From: Protula sp. h YS-2021
Lineage: Eukaryota > Annelida > Polychaeta > Sabellida > Serpulidae
Length of the DNA: 64,000 bases
Direction: 5' to 3'
Assembly (NCBI GenBank): GCA_949752745.1
Contig: OX457027.1
Coordinates: forward strand, 17,936,603 to 18,000,602
The first letter of the stretch is position 1. Each line of letters begins with the position of its first letter. The notes beneath the pieces were generated by a model. The model saw only the letters and a program-made list of their open reading frames with translations, ran no database searches and was not told the origin of the DNA. Shown piece by piece: positions 1 through 9,088 of this stretch. Both the position numbers and the translations under genes were made by a program.

Positions 1-589
1 TTGCGGAGGGGGGGGGGGGGGGGTGGGGAGTGCATCTAGGTTTGTCCCGAGACACTTCAAAAATAGACCCTGGGAAAATCGAAACGTCTTCCCTAATGAC
101 CTCATGCAGGTGTCTCGTAATAAGTACAGGAGTACGATGCATCCGGATGTATTCGGAATAGCTGCGAGCAATGTTTCAAAACTGCAGTATCGAGAAAGAA
201 ATTCAGTTTATGGCCCAGTCGTCGATGTACAGTCATTCACAAAGGTTTGATATGCATCAAAGTTAATATAAACGATGGCATGATTGTAAAATATAAACTG
301 AAAGGGAAGGGTAAAAGCTATAAATAACTGCATGTGGAATAACAAACCTGCCAAAAATACACGCTCGGCCGTGCTACCCGGATATGGCAAATGAGGAATA
401 AAGGCTCCAGATTTGTGTACAATTTACGAAGGCTTGTGGGGAGTGCACGGATCGGGAGAGTCCGTCCGTCCGTCCGTCTGTCCGCAGTGAGTTCTTATGA
501 AATTAATGAGTCGATTTGTCTCAAAACATACATACATATTGGGGTACATGTCTAGATGATGCCCGTGTTATTTTTTTCGTTTCCTCATA
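1..589. other. Intergenic, no gene seen
   Basis: Begins with a poly-G run. A short GTCC microsatellite lies near 455-485; in this window such tracts usually follow the 5' hairpin of short rolling-circle-like elements, but no clear element ends are visible here. The open frames are short and unconvincing. Confidence 0.5.
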
Positions 590-1076
590 AATTCTATTTT
601 TGGGAAATTTTTTAACATAGCGGGGGTTTTCGTGCATTTCTTTTCACTTTGGCAGGCTATATCTCCAAAACAGTTTGTTGGATTAGGCTGAAACGTGGCA
701 AGAACAGCACACATATAGTGCAAATGTTTACTGCGAAGTTTTTTTTTCATTTCCGCTGAAAATGTATTTTTGGCGAATTTTTACATTTTTGATTTTGAAC
801 TTTTTTGGCCATATTGTTGCGATATCTCCAAAACGGTTTGTTGGATTAGGCTGAAACTTGGCAAGAAGAACTCACAAAACGTGCAAAATGTTTACTGCGA
901 AGTTTTTCTTCATTTCCATGAAAAATGTATTTTTGGCGATTTTTTTAATTTTTGATTTGTAACTTTTTTGGCCATATTGTTGCGATATCTCCGAAACAGT
1001 TTGTTGGATTAGGCTGAAACGTGGCAAGAAGAACCCACATATAGTGCAAATGTTTACTGCGAAGTTTTTTTTAGAC
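590..1076 (+). repeat. Tandem repeat, ~160-bp unit, three copies
   Basis: Three diverged copies share the blocks TTTACTGCGAAGTTTTTTT and CAGTTTGTTGGATTAGGCTG. A fourth copy lies at 2855-3060 and more distant relatives at 45.4-46.1 kb. The short open frames in it are repeat-encoded and not credible genes. Confidence 0.8.
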
Positions 1077-2170
1077 CAGCCGACTATGTCGGGCTGGTCT
1101 TATCCTATCAATAGAGGGGTATCCGTCGTCCGTATGTACTTCTCTTTAAAAATTATTTTTTGTGGCGCTCCGCCAAAAATTGGCCAAATGGGGGGCATTT
1201 CAAATTTTTCGGTTGCCAATTTTCAAAATGCTTCTTCTCCCTCAGTTTTGATCGGATTCCTCTCAAATTTTACACGAATATGCCCTAGGTAGACCTCTTT
1301 TGAAAAATTACTCATTTAGGCGATCCGCTAAAAATTGGCTAAATGGGGGACATTTTTTTAAGTTTTTGGTGTCAAATTTTCAAATTGCTTCTTCTCCCAC
1401 AATTTTGATCGGATTCCTTTCCAATTTTGGATAGTTGTTTTCAAGGTAGACCTGTCGTGAAAAATTACTCTTTTGGGCGATCCGGCAAAAATTGGCCAAA
1501 TGGGGGACATTTGTAATTTTGTGGTTGCCAATTTTCAAAATGCTTCTTCTCCTACAATTTTGATCAGATTTTCTTCAAATTTTGCACCCATATTCCCTAG
1601 GTAGACCTATTTTGAAAAATTACTTATTTTGGCGATCTGCCAAAAATTGGCCAAATTGGGGACATTTTCAAATTTTTTGGTCTACAATTTTCAAATTGCT
1701 TCTTCTCGCACAATTTTGATCGGATTCCTTTCCAATTTTTGATAGTTGTTCTCAAGGTAGATCTCTCTTGTAAAATTACTTGTTTTGGCGATCCGTCAAA
1801 AATTGGCCAAATGGGGGACATTTTTTTAATTTTTTGGTGTCAAAGTTTCAAATTGCTTCATCTCCCACAATTTTGATCGGATTCCTTTCCAATGTTTGAT
1901 AGTTGTTCTCAAGGTAGACCTCTCTTGAAAATTTTTTTTTTTTTTTGGCGATCCGCCAAAAATTGGCCAAATGGGGGATATTTGTAATTTTGTGGTTGCC
2001 AATTTTCCAAATGCTTCTTCTCCCACAGTTTTGATCAAATTTTCTTCAAATTTTTCACGAATACTCCCTAGGTAGGCCTCTTTTGAAAAATTACTCATTT
2101 TGGCGATCCGAAAAAAATTGACCAAATGGGGGACATTTTTTTATTTTTTTTGTGTCTAATTTTCAAATTG
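1077..2170 (+). repeat. Tandem repeat, ~155-bp unit, seven copies
   Basis: Each unit carries the block CCAAAAATTGGCCAAATGGG, seen near 1166, 1319, 1478, 1630, 1786, 1947 and 2102. The array starts with a hairpin (GACCAGCC...GGCTGGTC, 1077-1105) followed by a GTCCGT-type stretch. The same layout opens other Helentron-like elements in this window. Confidence 0.8.
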
Positions 2171-2194
2171 CTTCTTCTCATACAATTTTGAGTA

Positions 2195-2650
2195 TGGCCG
2201 CTCATTTTGATTTGGTACGCTGTGATGACAACTATCTTGCGTGTGACATTATCGCATTGGCTGAAAGCCGTTTAACAGCCGACGATGATAACAAAAAAAT
2301 TTTAATAGATGGCTTTCATCCCATACTGAGATGTGACCAGTTCGTTTCAACAGAATGTCGACGACCTCCGCATGGCCTTGCTTTTGATCTAAAAAACATA
2401 CATGAAGTGTTGTCCAAGGAGTTCATTTCAACTGCACTCTTTGATTGTTTACACATTAGAGTAATTTTCAAAGTAATTTTCTTTGAGTGTTTACACATTA
2501 GAGTATTTTCCTTCAACTAATCAGATTGTATGTAATCCCACCACATACTCTTAACACGACATTAGATCTTGCATTTGCCTCTTCTACCACTGCTTTTCCC
2601 GAAATTATTCCCTGTGTTTGGTCTTTTCACCACACGCTTGGTATTCTTGT
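2195..2650 (+). pseudogene. Decayed endonuclease/exonuclease/phosphatase-like fragment
   Basis: The frame from about 2206 encodes a stretch with the order DIIALAESRLT, then an I-DGF-H segment, R-CDQF and RPPHGLAF. This is the spacing seen in endonuclease domains of LINEs and of aquatic Helentrons. A second piece near 2550-2640 in a shifted frame has TLDLAFAS and SFHHTLGI, resembling the C-terminal LDLVF and S-D-H motifs with the Asp replaced. Frame breaks separate the pieces and no replicase or reverse transcriptase is adjacent. I read this as a dead transposon fragment; family assignment is tentative. Confidence 0.5.
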
Positions 2651-2854
2651 CCCCTTATGAAAGAATTGAAAGAATGACTCCTCATCAGCCACAACTACAC
2701 CGAGCAAGTGAGCGAATATTTTCTCCATTCAGTTACGGCTTTTTTCGTAACCGCTGTCTGCCAATTTGATCATGATTTTGTCTGTGATTCTTGGATATAT
2801 ATTCTGTAGGTCACGGCTGGTCACCATGTCCCTGGACATGCTTGTTTTTCATTT

Positions 2855-3120
2855 TCTGTAAAAAAGGTATTTTTGGCGATTTTTGTTTTTTTAATTTTTT
2901 GAATTTTAACTTTATTGGCCATATTGTTGCGATATCTCCGAAACAGTTTGTTGGATCAGGCTGAATCATGGCCAGAAGAACCCATATGTAGTGGAAATGT
3001 TTACTGCGAAGTTTTTTTCATTTACTGTAAAAAGGTATTTTTTGGCGATTTTTTTTTTCAATTTTTTGGGCTCGCCAATGTTGTACTTTTAAGCAAGGAA
3101 TTTTTTCCACGTGACTGATT
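2855..3120 (+). repeat. Extra copy of the ~160-bp unit
   Basis: Repeats the TTTACTGCGAAG and CAGTTTGTTGGAT blocks of 590-1076. It is preceded by a short dyad (TGTCCCTGGACA, about 2829-2840) like the element ends at 19.6 and 32.6 kb. Confidence 0.7.
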
Positions 3121-3279
3121 GGGGGGAGACATATCCGTTTTTGTTTTAACAAAAACACTGGCCAATCTAGTTAAATATAAGCTGCATTTCCCTTTTAAAG
3201 CGAAATGTTACACTTTGAACAAAGTTCCATGTGACATTCTATACTTTTAAGAATTTATGGTAGTGTTTCTGCCCTCGCA

Positions 3280-3318
3280 AGTGTCAATTTCGCTACTCGG
3301 TAGCGAAATCGTTCTAGT
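3280..3318 (+). mobile_element. 3' terminus of a Helentron/HINE-like element
   Basis: A perfect hairpin TTTCGCTA-CTCGG-TAGCGAAA is followed by a short spacer and CTAGT. This matches the 3' ends of rolling-circle Helitron/Helentron elements (hairpin then CTRR). The 5' end of this copy is not clear. Confidence 0.55.
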
Positions 3319-3856
3319 TCTAACAGTGAACGTTTATAGATAAAAACAACAAAGCGAGTGGAGAGACAGGAATAGAAGTACATGTAATGGATATTATATT
3401 GCTTTGGGCTAAACTTGTTTGAAACATACAGCATAAAAAGTGAAACTGATCTCGATTTCATATCCAAAACAAACAGTCCCGACGTCTATCCAATTGTCAC
3501 ATGGTCTGAAATATGAACGTTACAAGTTTATACTGAAGGTTTATAGCTCTCCCAAGCGGTTATAGTAGATGAAAAGTAATCCAAAGTAACCCTTCGAACA
3601 CATGAAGTCATCAATTTTTCCAAGCAATGGCTTGCTTAGTGACCTGCTTCAATGTGAAGACCTGCTGCAGTAAAGAAGGCCAGGCGCATACAGGGACAGC
3701 TTCGAACTAGACCGAATTTCGCTACACGTAGCGAAATAGCACCCACTTGCAAGGGCAGACACAACATATTTAATCAAACACACAATTTTCAGTGTTTCGA
3801 CATAATTGTCAGCTTCCGGATTATTATCTTGAACGAGTCCATCGAAGTGAATATAA

Positions 3857-3862
3857 TGTAAC
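3857..3862. repeat. Target-site duplication TGTAAC (left)
   Basis: Directly abuts the outer AGTAGT of the left inverted repeat; identical to 7850-7855. Confidence 0.8.
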
Positions 3863-3983
3863 AGTAGTATGAAAATAAGGGTTCTACCACACTGACAAGT
3901 AGTTAAGAAAATGATAGTAGTTAAAAAAAGAGAGTTCCGAAACACCCTGAGTAGTATGAAAAGAAGAGTTCTACCGCACTTTG

Positions 3984-4056
3984 TGACGTCATACTGTCGG
4001 GAAGTGACGTCATGTCTGGAAGTGACGTCATACTGTCTGGGCCGAAAGTGACGTCA
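3984..4056. promoter_or_regulatory. Four CRE sites in the left arm (mirrored at about 7655-7730)
   Basis: TGACGTCA at 3984, 4005, 4023 and 4049, and the same four inverted in the right arm. With the internal array the element holds fourteen perfect copies. Confidence 0.6.
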
Positions 4057-4082
4057 TAGGCGTGGTCATGGCAACGAAGTAA

Positions 4083-4740
4083 ACATGCCGCCATTTTAAC
4101 TGTGTAAAAAGTGAAAAATTAGGGATAACTTTCGTTGTACTTGGTCGATTTACATGAAAATTTCACTGTTTGATTCAGTTTTATATCTAGTTTTGTTATA
4201 AAGTGGTCACAGGCTATTTACACCGGTGGCTGTATGCATTTTTGTAACATGCCGCCATTTTAATTTTGTAAAAAGTGAAAAATTGAGATAACTTCCGTTA
4301 TATTTGGTCGATTTACATGAAAATTTCACTGTTTGATTCAGTTTTATGTAACGTTTTAACGTTAAGTAATAAAAGGCTATTTACACCGATGGATGTATGC
4401 ATAATGTGACATGCCGCCATTTTAACTTTGTAAAAAGTGAAAAAATGAGATAACTTTCGCTATAGTTGGTCGATTTGCATGAAACTTTCACTGTTTGGTT
4501 CAGTTTTATATCTAGTTTTTGTTATAATGTAGTCATGGGCTATTTGCGCAGCTGGCTGTATGCATAATTTGACGTTTGCCATTTTAACTTTTTAAAAAGT
4601 GGGAAAAGTGGGATAACTTCCGCTATAGTTGACGGATTTGCATGAAAATTTCACCGTTGGATTCAGTTTGATGTTTTCGTTTAAAGTAGTTTGTGCATAG
4701 GTGGGTTATTGGAATGGCGCGCGCCCCCCACCATTCAAAC
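4083..4740 (+). repeat. Four tandem ~162-bp units within the left arm
   Basis: Units open with a variant of ATGCCGCCATTTTAA near 4083, 4248, 4409 and 4570, followed by GTAAAAAGTGAAAAA and a TTCACTGTTTGATTCAG block. The mirror set is at about 6970-7625. No protein is encoded. Confidence 0.8.
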
Positions 4741-4826
4741 ATGTGTTTGAATAAGTTTTACGTCAAACTATGGTTCAACAAGTTGTTTAGCAATTGTACA
4801 ACAATTGTTTAACAAGCTGTTGTTCA

Positions 4827-5180
4827 ACATGTTCAACATGTTGTTGAACATGTTCAACAACATGTTCAACATGTTCAACAACATGTTTAACAAGTTGAAC
4901 ATGTTCAACAAGTTGAACATGTTCAACATGTTCAACATGTTCAACATGTTCAACATGTTCAACATGTTCAACATGTTCAACATGTTCAACAACATGTTCA
5001 ACATGTTCAACAACATGTTCAACATGTTCAACATGTTCAAGATGTTCAAGATGTTCAACATGTTCAACAACATGTTCAACATGTTCAACATGTTGTTGCA
5101 CAAGTTGAACATGTTCAACATGTTGAACATGTTCGACTTGTCCAACAACATGCTGTTTAACAAGTTGTTCAACAAGTTGT
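4827..5180 (+). repeat. ATGTTCAAC microsatellite (left arm)
   Basis: About 350 bp of a 9-bp unit mixed with GTTGAAC and ACATGT palindromes. The matching array in the right arm is at 6556-6900 and a short one at 6195-6272. Open frames of MFN/LNM/VEH type on both strands are products of the repeat, not genes. Confidence 0.9.
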
Positions 5181-5225
5181 AGTTCAAGCAAAGAAAAAAC
5201 AAGACATATGTTGAATAGGTTTATT

Positions 5226-5318
5226 AATACATTTAAATACACTTAAATACACTTAAATACACTTAACTACACTTAAATACACTTAAATACACTTAGATAC
5301 ACTTAAATACATACAGCT
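5226..5318 (+). repeat. 10-bp tandem repeat (ACTTAAATAC)n
   Basis: About nine near-perfect copies just beyond the 3' end of the zinc-finger gene. Confidence 0.85.
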
Positions 5319-5342
5319 TAAATCTATAACAATATTATAACA

Positions 5343-5348
5343 TTTATT
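5343..5348 (-). terminator. Poly(A) signal for the zinc-finger gene
   Basis: TTTATT on the plus strand, that is AATAAA on the minus strand, about 40 bp beyond the stop codon; a second AATAAA-like word lies near 5363. Confidence 0.5.
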
Positions 5349-5388
5349 GATTTACAAAGTCTTTATTATAATGTTTAGTCAAATAAGT

Positions 5389-6126
5389 CTATTTTTCTTC
5401 ATCTGCTTCACTCTGTTCACTGGCATCCATATCACTTTCTTCGTCACTGCTTTCATCTTCCTCCTCCTCATCTAGAAGCTCTTCAAAGAATGCATCGTTT
5501 CTTCTTATAGCCGCCTTTAGTGCCTTTGAATACTCGTAATGTTTTTCATCAACAAAGTAATTGAAGTCTTCTAAAATGGTTTCATAATGTTCGTTTTGTT
5601 GTAGACGTTGGGCATATTTGAATAGTCTCATAAACAGTTGTTTAAGTCGACGCTTATAAATGGGTCGAAAGTCATCACTTGCTATTTCACGCGCATCTTC
5701 AAGCCCTTGTTCTTCATATTGTTGAACCTTTTCTTGAAATTTCTTATCATATTCATCGTAGACTTCTTGAACCATATCATACCAAACAGAGTCTGTTTCT
5801 GACTCACTTTCAGAGTCTGTTTCTGACTCACTTTCAGAGCTGCCGTCATCATCCCCCTCAACACAATGTTCCATATGTTTGAACAAAGCTTCTTGACTGT
5901 TGTATAACGCACCACATTCTGTACAAGCATGTGCATTCTTTTCAGTCATGTTGACGCTTTGACTTTCCATAGAAGACTCATCTAAAGTTTCAGTGATAGG
6001 TGGTTTTACAGGGTTTTCCACATCTATCTCCAATTCTTCTTCTTCTGAAATGTGAGCATTCTTTAAGTGCCTTTTAAGACTTTGTGGCCAATTGTAAGAT
6101 TTCAAACAAATGTTGCATTTATACAT
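5389..6126 (-). CDS. Acidic C2H2 zinc-finger protein carried by the Polinton-like element
   Basis: An uninterrupted 245-codon frame. Residues 4-25 form a C2H2 finger (C-x2-C-x12-H-x4-H, starting CNIC). Around residues 68-88 is a second one with CTEC and an H-x2-H-C end. Next comes a low-complexity acidic block made of SESESETD repeats, a probably helical middle rich in basic and aromatic residues (about 110-210), and a Glu/Asp/Ser tail. This suggests a nuclear, DNA-binding or chromatin-associated protein; the function is not known. The start at 6126 is the first Met, immediately before the first finger, 54 bp below a TATA box, with poly(A) signals just after the stop. The gene lies wholly between the inverted repeats and is the only intact one there. 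Gene capture and an original element gene are both possible. The lack of damage suggests recent selection or recent insertion. Confidence 0.85.
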   Translation of the reverse strand: MYKCNICLKSYNWPQSLKRHLKNAHISEEEELEIDVENPVKPPITETLDESSMESQSVNMTEKNAHACTECGALYNSQEALFKHMEHCVEGDDDGSSESESETDSESESETDSVWYDMVQEVYDEYDKKFQEKVQQYEEQGLEDAREIASDDFRPIYKRRLKQLFMRLFKYAQRLQQNEHYETILEDFNYFVDEKHYEYSKALKAAIRRNDAFFEELLDEEEEDESSDEESDMDASEQSEADEEK

Positions 6127-6179
6127 CCTTTCGGTTCAACATGCACTTTTCAAATGATGAAAAAGCCTTTAAACATAGT

Positions 6180-6187
6180 CTTATATA
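6180..6187 (-). promoter_or_regulatory. TATA box of the zinc-finger gene
   Basis: TATATAAG on the minus strand, 54-61 bp upstream of the start codon. Confidence 0.55.
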
Positions 6188-6194
6188 CAACTTG

Positions 6195-6272
6195 TTGAAC
6201 AACATGTTGAACATGTTCAACATGTTGTTGAACATGTTGTTGAACATGTTGTTGAACATGTTGTTGAACATG
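6195..6272 (+). repeat. Short ATGTTGTTGAAC array upstream of the zinc-finger gene
   Basis: Same word set as the arm microsatellites, lying between the TATA box (6180-6187) and the CRE array (6302-6370) of the minus-strand gene. Confidence 0.8.
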
Positions 6273-6301
6273 TTGTCTATGCCTAGGGGAGTTTAACGTC
6301 A

Positions 6302-6370
6302 TGACGTCATTATGACGTCATCATTATGACGTCATTATGACGTCATCATTATGACGTCATAATGACGTCA
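6302..6370. promoter_or_regulatory. Array of six CRE sites (TGACGTCA)
   Basis: Six perfect palindromic TGACGTCA octamers start at 6302, 6313, 6327, 6338, 6352 and 6363, spaced 11 or 14 bp (one 11-bp step again at the end), about 180-245 bp upstream of the start codon. This octamer is the consensus for CREB/ATF-type bZIP factors. Use as an enhancer for the minus-strand gene is inferred. Confidence 0.6.
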
Positions 6371-6486
6371 TTGGAACAGGCGCATGCTTTATCAAAAACT
6401 GACTCAGCAGAATTTATTGCTGTTTGATATGGATGAAATGCATGTCTCACTCTTCCTTTTATGCTACTTAGATGTAATCAAAATAT

Positions 6487-6548
6487 GGTGTGTAACTCGT
6501 CAAAATCAGCAATTTTTACAAGTTTGGCATTTTTGACGAGTTACACAC
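6487..6548. other. Long-stem hairpin at the inner edge of the right arm
   Basis: GTGTAACTCGTCAAAA is followed about 30 bases later by its complement TTTTGACGAGTTACAC. It is unique in the element and is not part of the arms. Confidence 0.65.
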
Positions 6549-6554
6549 ATTTTT

Positions 6555-7849
6555 TGTTGAACAACTTGTTAAACAGCATGTTGTTGGACAAGTCGAACAT
6601 GTTCAACATGTTGAACATGTTCAACTTGTGCAACAACATGTTGAACATGTTCAACTTCTTGAACATGTTGTTGAACATGTTGAACATGTTGAACATCTTG
6701 AACATGTTGAACATGTTGAACATGTTGTTGAACATGTTGAACATGTTGTTGAACATGTTGAACATGTTGAACATGTTGAACATGTTGAACATGTTGAACA
6801 TGTTGAACATGTTCAACTTGTTAAACATGTTGTTGAACATGTTGAACATGTTGTTGAACATGTTCAACAACATGTTGAACATGTTGAACAACAGCTTGTT
6901 AAACAATTGTTGTACAATTGCTAAACAACTTGTTGAACCATAGTTTGACGTAAAACTTATTCAAACACATGTTTGAATGGTGGGGGGCGCGCGCCATTCC
7001 AATAACCCACCTATGCACAAACTACTTTAAACGAAAACATCAAACTGAATCCAACGGTGAAATTTTCATGCAAATCCGTCAACTATAGCGGAAGTTATCC
7101 CACTTTTCCCACTTTTTAAAAAGTTAAAATGGCAAACGTCAAATTATGCATACAGCCAGCTGCGCAAATAGCCCATGACTACATTATAACAAAAACTAGA
7201 TATAAAACTGAACCAAACAGTGAAAGTTTCATGCAAATCGACCAACTATAGCGAAAGTTATCTCATTTTTTCACTTTTTACAAAGTTAAAATGGCGGCAT
7301 GTCACATTATGCATACATCCATCGGTGTAAATAGCCTTTTATTACTTAACGTTAAAACGTTACATAAAACTGAATCAAACAGTGAAATTTTCATGTAAAT
7401 CGACCAAATATAACGGAAGTTATCTCAATTTTTCACTTTTTACAAAATTAAAATGGCGGCATGTTACAAAAATGCATACAGCCACCGGTGTAAATAGCCT
7501 GTGACCACTTTATAACAAAACTAGATATAAAACTGAATCAAACAGTGAAATTTTCATGTAAATCGACCAAGTACAACGAAAGTTATCCCTAATTTTTCAC
7601 TTTTTACACAGTTAAAATGGCGGCATGTTTACTTCGTTGCCATGACCACGCCTATGACGTCACTTTCGGCCCAGACAGTATGACGTCACTTCCAGACATG
7701 ACGTCACTTCCCGACAGTATGACGTCACAAAGTGCGGTAGAACTCTTCTTTTCATACTACTCAGGGTGTTTCGGAACTCTCTTTTTTTTAACTACTATCA
7801 TTTTCTTAACTACTTGTCAGTGTGGTAGAACCCTTATTTTCATACTACT
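6555..7849 (-). repeat. Right ~1.3-kb terminal inverted repeat
   Basis: Reverse complement of the left arm. The inner boundary lies where the microsatellite gives way to the hairpin at 6487-6548. Confidence 0.85.
6556..6900 (-). repeat. ATGTTCAAC microsatellite (right arm)
   Basis: Inverted counterpart of 4827-5180, slightly shorter. Confidence 0.9.
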
Positions 7850-7855
7850 TGTAAC
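7850..7855. repeat. Target-site duplication TGTAAC (right)
   Basis: Directly abuts the outer end of the right inverted repeat (reads ACTACT on the plus strand); identical to 3857-3862. Confidence 0.8.
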
Positions 7856-7889
7856 CTCATTTGGGCACAAATAAATCAAATTCAATTTT

Positions 7890-9088
7890 CTAACCGTTGT
7901 TGAGATACTGGTCAACTTACAGTTTTTGCCCTTGACCGTGACCCAGAAGGTCAAGGTCACCGAGGTACCTCTTATGTAACGTTGTTTAGGCCCAAAGGGT
8001 CGAAAATGAGCTCAAAATCGCTCTATCTCTAACCGTTTTCGAGATAATAGTCAACTTCCGGGTTTTGACCTTGACCGTGACCCAGAAGGTCAAGGTCACC
8101 GAGGTACCTCTTATGTAACGTTGTTTAGGCCCAAAGGGTTGAAAATGAGCTCAAAATCGCTCTATCTCTAACCGTTTTCGAGATGATAGTCAACTTCCGG
8201 TTTTTGACCTTGACCGTGACCCAGAAGGTCAAGGTCACCGAGGTACCTCTTATGTAAAGTTGTTTAGGCCCAAAGGGTCGAAAATGAGCTCAAAATCGCT
8301 CTATCTCTAACCGTTTTCGAGATAATAGTCAACTTCCGGTTTTTGACCTTGACCGTGACCCAGAAGGTCAAGGTCACCGAGGTACTTCTTATGTATCGTT
8401 GTTCAGGCCCAAAGGGTCGAAAATGAGCTCAAAATCGCTCTATCTCTAACCGTTTTCGAGATAATAGTCAACTTTCGGTTTTTGACCTTGACCGTGACCC
8501 AGAAGGTCAAGGTCACCGAGGTACCTCTTATGTAACGTTGTTTAGGCCCAAAGGGTCGAAAATGAGCTCAAAATCGCTCTATCTCTAACCGTTTTCGAGA
8601 TAATAGTCAACTTCCGGTTTTTGACCTTGACCGTGACCCAGAAGGTCAAGGTCACCGAGGTACTTCTTATGTAAAGTTGTTCAGGCCCAAAGGGTCGAAA
8701 ATGAGCTCAAAATCGCTCTATCTCTAACCGTTTTCGAGATAATAGTCAACTTTCGGTTTTTGACCTTGACCGTGACCCAGAAGGTCAAGGTCACCGAGGT
8801 ACCTCTTATGTAACGTTGTTTAGGCCCAAAGGGTCGAAAATGAGCTCAAAATCGCTCTGTCTCTAACCGTTTTCGAGATAATAGTCAACTTCCGGTTTTT
8901 GACCTTGACCGTGACCCAGAAGGTCAAGGTCACCGAGGTACCTCTTATGTAACGTTGTTTAGGCCCAAAGGGTCGAAAATGAGCTCAAAATCGCTCTATC
9001 TCTAACCGTTTTCGAGATGATAGTCAACTTCCGGTTTTTGACCTTGACCGTGACCCAGAAGGTCAAGGTCACCGAGGTACCTCTTAAC
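7890..9088. repeat. Nine tandem ~138-bp units with nuclear-receptor half-sites
   Basis: Each unit has TTGACCTTGACCGTGACC, then AAGGTCAAGGTCACCGAGG, a TTTAGGCCCAAAGGG block and ACCGTTTTCGAGAT. The copies are nearly identical. Every full unit holds TCAAGGTCA in both orientations, and AGGTCAAGGTCA is a direct repeat with no spacer. Related single copies occur in the elements at 21.0-21.9 and 22.9-23.3 kb, so this is the internal module of a transposon family. Confidence 0.85.

Larger units (their letters stand above)
3863..5178 (+). repeat. Left ~1.3-kb terminal inverted repeat
   Basis: From outside to inside: a unique ~120-bp end, a block with four TGACGTCA sites (3984-4056), four ~162-bp units, a GC-rich spacer containing GCGCGC near 4716, and an ATGTTCAAC microsatellite. 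The same order is present inverted at 6555-7849; the visible differences are mostly in microsatellite length. Confidence 0.85.
3863..7849. mobile_element. Polinton-like non-autonomous element with long inverted repeats
   Basis: Both ends read AGTAGTATGAAAATAAGGGT inward. They are flanked by the same six bases, TGTAAC, at 3857-3862 and 7850-7855. The inverted arms are about 1.3 kb each and nearly identical, so insertion was recent. A 6-bp target duplication, long inverted repeats and AG at the outer ends are the combination known for Polinton/Maverick elements, which are normally 15-20 kb. Here only 4 kb is present, with no integrase, DNA polymerase or capsid gene. The unique centre (about 5180-6555) carries one gene, a zinc-finger protein on the minus strand. 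It must be mobilised in trans, if at all. Another DNA-transposon class with 6-bp duplications cannot be excluded. Confidence 0.7.

Noticed and set aside
4768..5242. Frames of 125-151 codons on both strands in the arm microsatellites (also 6461-6943)
   Set aside because: Products of a 9-bp repeat open in several frames; no non-repeat sequence of note.
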